Positions 1 to 3,294 of a stretch of DNA of 6,369 bases are shown here, piece after piece. The translations under genes and the position numbers were made by a program. Positions within the stretch are counted from its first letter, which is position 1. Every line of letters begins with the position of its first letter. The notes beneath the pieces were generated by a model that saw only the letters and a program-made list of their open reading frames with translations, was not told where the DNA came from and did not search any database. The stretch is from an uncultured bacterium (GTDB taxonomy: Bacteria > Cyanobacteriota > Vampirovibrionia > Gastranaerophilales > Gastranaerophilaceae): the NCBI GenBank assembly GCA_948888345.1, contig CAQTPN010000089.1, positions 1-6,369 on the forward strand, given 5' to 3'.

Positions 1-46
1 CTTTTCTTAAATAAAAATAATACTTATCTTATTTCTATTCTCACAT

Positions 47-96
47 AAAAATACTTCATGGCAACATGTAGCCGTAATTCAGAAAAAATACTTCAT
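47..96. repeat. 13-bp direct repeat at the 3' end of the XRE gene
   Basis: The 13-mer aaaaatacttcat occurs at 47-59 and again at 84-96. On the minus strand the inner copy encodes the final MKYF residues of the HTH protein. The outer copy lies 37 bp away, beyond the stop codon, in AT-rich DNA. The offset is not a multiple of three, so it does not extend the protein. It may be a small tandem duplication remnant or chance in AT-rich sequence. Confidence 0.4.
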
Positions 97-288
97 ATCC
101 ACACCAAAAAATTCAGCTAATTTGTAAAGGGTTTTAATATTTATGGGGTGCTTTCCGTTTTCAATATTTGAAAGGTGGTCTCTTGAAATTTCAACCTCAA
201 ACGCGACTGCTTCCTGCGAAAGCTCTTTTTCAAGCCTTAAATGTTTTAGCCTTCTGCCTATTTCGTTCTGCAATGCCTTAATACCCAT
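79..288 (-). CDS. XRE/Cro-CI-type helix-turn-helix transcriptional regulator, 69 aa
   Basis: A small cytoplasmic DNA-binding protein that is essentially one HTH_3/XRE domain with no effector domain. Residues about 8-65 show the family pattern: helix 1 IGRRLKHLRLEKELSQ, helix 2 EAVAFEVEIS, recognition helix RDHLSNIENGKHPI, then NIKTLYKLAEFFGVD. The LSQEAVA, ISRDHLSNIENGK and LxxLAxFFGVD motifs are classical for this family. ATG 286-288 starts a complete domain. No Shine-Dalgarno is visible upstream, but a -10-like TAAAAT lies six bases before the ATG, so the mRNA may be leaderless. The gene is divergent from the prepilin-like gene at 420, with about 130 bp between the starts, so autoregulation or control of that gene is a reasonable inference. 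The target is not shown by sequence. Family assignment is secure; regulatory role is inferred from position. Confidence 0.92.
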   Translation of the reverse strand: MGIKALQNEIGRRLKHLRLEKELSQEAVAFEVEISRDHLSNIENGKHPINIKTLYKLAEFFGVDMKYFF

Positions 289-294
289 ATAAAA

Positions 295-300
295 ATTTTA
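295..300 (-). promoter_or_regulatory. Candidate -10 element of the XRE gene (leaderless)
   Basis: On the minus strand TAAAAT is followed by six bases and then the ATG at 286-288, which would put the transcription start at the A of the start codon. No good -35 is found at 16-18 bp. TCGACA (322-327 minus) is TTGACA-like but about 21 bp away. AT-rich context makes this a weak call. Confidence 0.3.
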
Positions 301-348
301 GAATGCAAGTAATGTTTTATCTGTCGAATATTTTCCACAAAATATGGT

Positions 349-354
349 TATAAT
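349..354 (+). promoter_or_regulatory. Candidate -10 box (TATAAT) for the first prepilin gene
   Basis: A perfect TATAAT consensus gives a predicted start near 361, a leader of roughly 60 nt, and the Shine-Dalgarno at 408-413. No convincing -35 lies 16-18 bp upstream (326-331 reads gaatat), and TG is present but one base too far for an extended -10. An activator may therefore be required, or the match may be fortuitous. Confidence 0.45.
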
Positions 355-407
355 TCATTACCCGCATGGCTTTACATGATTTAAAATTTATAATAGAATG
401 TTGGCAA

Positions 408-413
408 AAGGAG
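408..413 (+). promoter_or_regulatory. Shine-Dalgarno AAGGAG deciding the start at 420
   Basis: AAGGAG sits six bases before ATG 420-422, the ideal spacing. The in-frame ATG at 366 has no comparable site, and neither does the ATG at 534. This decides the start of the first prepilin-like gene and gives it a 41-residue leader. Confidence 0.85.
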
Positions 414-419
414 AAAACC

Positions 420-2837
420 ATGACAAAAAACAAAACAATATATCAAAATCGGGCCAAGTATATCACTACAAAGCAAAAAACTCTGTCATTGCAAGCGACC
501 GGAGGAAGCACAGCAATCCAGAAAAAATACAAAATGCCGGCCTTTTCATTAGTTGAAATGTTAATGGCACTTCTTGTTGCTTCCCTGCTTCTTGCAGCAC
601 TGGCTCCCGTTATAACAAAAAGGCCGAAAGAAGTAACTTATGAAGAAGATGTAACGCTAAAAAGCGGGAAAGCCGTATACAGTAGCCCCGGAGAATATAC
701 CTTTATTGTGCCTGAAAATGTTTACGAGCTTAAAATTCAAGCCTCAGCAGGCGGCGGAGGGGGAGGGGGTGCTGCCACAAAAAGCTATACTCAAATCTAT
801 ACAAACCCTGATGAAATTCCTTCAAGTTCAACAAATTGGACGATAAAGCAAACAACTATACCGGTTAAAAAAGGCTGGTATAGTTTAGATTACGACATTA
901 TAGGCCCCGGAGGATACGGAGGACACGGTTTTGGAAAAAAACTCACAGGTGCAAATTCCCTCTGCGAAACAGACCCGCAAAGCCCGTCAGACACAATTAA
1001 GAAGTTCAAAAGAATTCCAAAAGCGGCAGATTCAGGAAGGGATTTATGTTTTGTACCTATACATCTAACCGGTACATATCTCAGCACATATTTTCATGTT
1101 GTTGATGCCCAAACTCAAGACAGCTATGCCAGAACCTGCTGGGTTGGGAAAACAAATTCAGATACAACAACAATTTCAGGCTCCTATGATGCAGATACAA
1201 GAACTATCTGCAAAAGAGGAGCAAGCTGCGGAGCTAATTTAATTAGCAGATACAACGGCAATTTGAGCACAAAAAATATAAGAAATCTAACCGAAAGCGA
1301 AATAAAACGTATAGTAAATATGAGTAACTTCAGCTCATATACAACAAATTATCTTGGGAAAAACTATCTGGACTTAACCTGTTATGTATGTAACGGCGGA
1401 ATTTTTTCAAGAACAACAGATTATATGGGCTGCCATGGTAAAAGCTATTGCAGACCATCCAGAATTCTATTACAAAACGGTTACACTTTTGATTTTATAT
1501 TCACAAATCTTGATGGCACAAAAAAGGAAAATTTAGACCTGTCCACAATAGTTAGAGAAGGCAACGACGATGAAACAGGGGAGCCAAAATGTGTTTATGA
1601 AATTTTGGATTGGCAGCCATATACGGGTTCCGGCGGCCCCTCCGGAGGAAGGACGACTGGCAGTATTAAAATTAAAAACAATGGGGATTCTCGTCTTATA
1701 ACATCAATTTACGCAGCAATATTACCTTTGCAGGCAGGTGAAACTCAAAACATATATGGCGGAAGGCTTGCAGCTTTAACATATATAGAAGATGGCAAAA
1801 CACTGGCAAATCTTGGCGCCTGGTCTGTAGCCAGAGGAATACCCGCAAATGATGGGGACAATGGAGCGGAGGCACCAAACGATTATCTGGTTACAAATAA
1901 GCGTAACTGCACAAGTCTTAATGAAAATAATGTCGTAACAGAAAAAAGCTGTACCTACGCAACAGCAGGCACTGACAGCAATCTAGCAGGCAGGGCAGGG
2001 TCTGATACACAGGGCGGACAAGGTTCGGGCGGTGCACAGGGCGGAACAACCGGTGCGGATACATTCGATGAAGCAAAAGGCAAAGATGCAACAAAACCCG
2101 GGTATGGCGGTGGAGGCGGAGCCTGCAAAAGAGATGCAAGAACAGGTACAGATTGCTCTCCCGGCGGCAAAGGCGGCCCGGCACAAATAACTTTAACTTT
2201 TAAAACAGCTTCTGCAGGCGGGGGCGGGGGCGCAGGCGGCGCAATAGGATACAATAGCGACACAAATGTAAAAAATACCTTAAAAATTGACGTTAAACCA
2301 AAAGATGTTATCAGAATAACAGTAGGAAAAGGCGGCTCCGGCGGCGGAATAGGTTCAAAAGGGGATGATGGCAAAGATACAACAATAGTAATGAAAAACG
2401 ATAAAATAATCACCTTCAAGGGAGGCAAAGGCGGAAGTGCCGGAACTTTTGATGATACTAACATACAATCAGGGAACGCCGGCGGAGGCCTTGGCGGAAA
2501 CTATCCTGATAAAAATAATTACAAAGAAGTTGTTGCACCGCTCACTGCAAAAGGTATTTCAGGTTCTCTGGATAACGGCGGATATGCAGGCGGTGAAGGC
2601 GGAAGCACCGTATTAGCCTATAAAGGCGGCTGTGGCGGAATGCAAAAAGATACGGGAGAAAATGCCCGCTGCACATCAGCTAACGAAAATGGCGCAGATG
2701 CACTTCCATTCGACCCGATAAACAATCAAAACGGCGGGGCAGGCGGCGGAGGCGGAGGTTTTAACCCCGAAACAGGAACTGCAGGCACAGGCGGAAGCGG
2801 TGCAAACGGCTATGTCGTAATAGAATGGGGCACTTAA
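420..2837 (+). CDS. Large glycine-rich protein with type IV prepilin N-terminus, Cys-rich insert (805 aa)
   Basis: Predicted exported protein anchored by a type IV pilin-like helix. Residues 1-41 form a basic leader ending KKYKMPA; cleavage by prepilin peptidase is expected between A41 and F42. The mature protein begins FSLVEMLMALL, with Glu at +5 and Pro at +22, followed by a TKR charged stop. Residues 93-117 form an entry strand, YTFIVPENVYELKIQ, leading into seven consecutive glycines. Residues about 180-395 are a non-repetitive insert with ten cysteines (C182 to C391, including CYVC at 321-324). From about 430 onward glycine-rich lattice resumes with strand segments such as AQITLTF (588) and IRITVGKGG (about 631), ending GYVVIEWGT. 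There are 16 cysteines in all. Start chosen by the Shine-Dalgarno at 408; the in-frame ATG at 366 would add 18 residues. Divergent from the XRE gene, monocistronic, with its own terminator. Function unknown; a pilus-tip or surface adhesin role is inferred from architecture. Confidence 0.85.
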   Translation: MTKNKTIYQNRAKYITTKQKTLSLQATGGSTAIQKKYKMPAFSLVEMLMALLVASLLLAALAPVITKRPKEVTYEEDVTLKSGKAVYSSPGEYTFIVPENVYELKIQASAGGGGGGGAATKSYTQIYTNPDEIPSSSTNWTIKQTTIPVKKGWYSLDYDIIGPGGYGGHGFGKKLTGANSLCETDPQSPSDTIKKFKRIPKAADSGRDLCFVPIHLTGTYLSTYFHVVDAQTQDSYARTCWVGKTNSDTTTISGSYDADTRTICKRGASCGANLISRYNGNLSTKNIRNLTESEIKRIVNMSNFSSYTTNYLGKNYLDLTCYVCNGGIFSRTTDYMGCHGKSYCRPSRILLQNGYTFDFIFTNLDGTKKENLDLSTIVREGNDDETGEPKCVYEILDWQPYTGSGGPSGGRTTGSIKIKNNGDSRLITSIYAAILPLQAGETQNIYGGRLAALTYIEDGKTLANLGAWSVARGIPANDGDNGAEAPNDYLVTNKRNCTSLNENNVVTEKSCTYATAGTDSNLAGRAGSDTQGGQGSGGAQGGTTGADTFDEAKGKDATKPGYGGGGGACKRDARTGTDCSPGGKGGPAQITLTFKTASAGGGGGAGGAIGYNSDTNVKNTLKIDVKPKDVIRITVGKGGSGGGIGSKGDDGKDTTIVMKNDKIITFKGGKGGSAGTFDDTNIQSGNAGGGLGGNYPDKNNYKEVVAPLTAKGISGSLDNGGYAGGEGGSTVLAYKGGCGGMQKDTGENARCTSANENGADALPFDPINNQNGGAGGGGGGFNPETGTAGTGGSGANGYVVIEWGT

Positions 2838-2838
2838 C

Positions 2839-2864
2839 AAATTTTAGATGAACAACTTTTCAAA
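2839..2864 (+). repeat. 26-bp 3' UTR repeat, copy 1
   Basis: This block contains TTTTAGATGAACAACTTTTC and begins one base after the TAA at 2835-2837. It is identical over 26 bases to 6095-6120, which follows the second prepilin-like gene. It runs directly into the terminator stem in both places, so the repeated unit is a conserved 3' UTR plus terminator. Confidence 0.9.
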
Positions 2865-2898
2865 GGCGCGTTTTTGTAACCTTCGCGCCTCTTTTTTT
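2864..2898 (+). terminator. Rho-independent terminator of the first prepilin gene
   Basis: A 7-bp stem AGGCGCG (2864-2870) pairs with CGCGCCT (2884-2890) around a 13-base loop containing GTAACCT. It is followed by one C and seven Ts (2892-2898). Read from the other strand, the hairpin lacks a good U-tract (TTTGAAAA), so it mainly serves the plus strand. Confidence 0.9.
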
Positions 2899-2933
2899 AT
2901 CTTTAAAATTTTTTACATTTTATAAAGCCGGAA

Positions 2934-3140
2934 TTAATCGAATTTCAGCCCGATTTTTGCATTTGCAATCTGTGCTATCAGGTTTGCTTCCTCAAATTTT
3001 AAACTCTTTCGGCGCACTCTTGCATATAAGGATTGCCTTGAATATTTTTTGCCGGTTTTTTGTGTCAATAATTCAGCGATTTGAGCATAAGTTAAACCGG
3101 TTTGTGCCTGAATATGTTTGATAAATTGATTTGCATCCAT
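2934..3140 (-). CDS. Small HTH-like DNA-binding protein, 68 aa
   Basis: Short basic protein with an apparent helix-turn-helix core. GLTYAQIAELLTQKTGKKYS fits the first helices, RQSLYARVRRKSLKFEE a recognition helix rich in Arg and Lys, and ANLIAQIANAKIGLKF a closing helix and strand. It resembles small phage-repressor-like proteins but not the XRE protein at 79-288; I cannot name the family. Two in-frame ATGs exist, at 3147-3149 (71 aa) and 3138-3140 (68 aa). The shorter is preferred because the likely -10 (3148-3153) overlaps the upstream ATG. Neither has a Shine-Dalgarno. It is divergent from the second prepilin-like gene, and the intervening DNA holds two matching inverted repeats, so it is the best candidate to bind them. 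Tail-to-tail with the first prepilin gene, with 96 bp between stops. DNA binding is likely; target is inferred. Confidence 0.75.
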   Translation of the reverse strand: MDANQFIKHIQAQTGLTYAQIAELLTQKTGKKYSRQSLYARVRRKSLKFEEANLIAQIANAKIGLKFD

Positions 3141-3147
3141 ACTTAGC

Positions 3148-3176
3148 ATTCTAAAATCTTATTGACTTATGTACAA
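3148..3176 (-). promoter_or_regulatory. Candidate promoter of the small HTH-like gene
   Basis: On the minus strand TTGTAC (3171-3176) and TAGAAT (3148-3153) are separated by 17 bp, close to the sigma-70 consensus. The predicted start is within a base or two of ATG 3138-3140, so the transcript would be leaderless. This explains why no ribosome binding site is seen. Confidence 0.5.
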
Positions 3177-3189
3177 ATACATATACAAT
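3162..3189 (+). promoter_or_regulatory. Candidate promoter of the second prepilin gene
   Basis: TTGACT (3162-3167) and TACAAT (3184-3189) have a 16-bp spacer, each one mismatch from consensus. The predicted start is near 3196, giving a leader of about 100 nt. It overlaps the divergent candidate promoter, and its -10 lies inside the first of two inverted repeats. In such AT-rich DNA other -10 boxes are possible. Confidence 0.5.
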
Positions 3190-3198
3190 ATAGTATAT
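3181..3198. promoter_or_regulatory. Operator-like inverted repeat, site 1
   Basis: ATATAC-AATATA-GTATAT is a 6-6-6 inverted repeat covering the candidate -10 and start of the second prepilin gene. The same half-sites and spacing recur at 3203-3220, with centres 22 bp apart, so two dimers could sit on the same face of the helix. Confidence 0.55.
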
Positions 3199-3225
3199 AG
3201 TTATATACATATATGTATATAACTA
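3198..3225. promoter_or_regulatory. 28-bp perfect palindrome containing operator-like site 2
   Basis: The 28 bases are perfectly self-complementary, centred between 3211 and 3212, with half TAGTTATATACATA. Inside, ATATAC-N6-GTATAT (3203-3220) repeats the site-1 arrangement. It falls in the predicted early transcribed region of the second prepilin gene, a usual place for a repressor operator. It could also fold as an RNA or DNA hairpin. It has no U-tract typical of a terminator. Confidence 0.65.
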
Positions 3226-3282
3226 AGTTAACAAAAAACACATTACCCGTTCAGGTAGTTTTTACTTAGCAAAAAAATATGA

Positions 3283-3288
3283 AAAGGA
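3283..3288 (+). promoter_or_regulatory. Shine-Dalgarno AAAGGA for the second prepilin gene
   Basis: AAAGGA ends six bases before ATG 3295-3297, supporting that start and a 20-residue prepilin leader. Confidence 0.8.
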
Positions 3289-3294
3289 ATAACT

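Noticed and set aside
366..419. Upstream in-frame ATG that would extend the first prepilin protein by 18 residues
   Set aside because: No ribosome binding site, it lies only about five bases after the predicted transcription start, and a strong AAGGAG points to the ATG at 420.
1955..2464. 169-residue antisense open frame, Pro/Ala-rich
   Set aside because: Its proline-rich composition is the direct complement of glycine codons; it lies wholly inside the sense gene and has no start signals or recognisable domain. The same holds for the antisense frames at 1918-2184, 4878-5192 and 5379-5618.
2839..2898. Integron attC-like or insertion-element end
   Set aside because: No GTTRRRY/RYYYAAC core sites, no integrase or transposase, and the structure is fully explained as a terminator.
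356..3249. Shared 9-mer cattacccg upstream of both prepilin genes (356-364 and 3241-3249)
   Set aside because: Too short to be significant in two leaders of this length, and its distance to the ATG differs.
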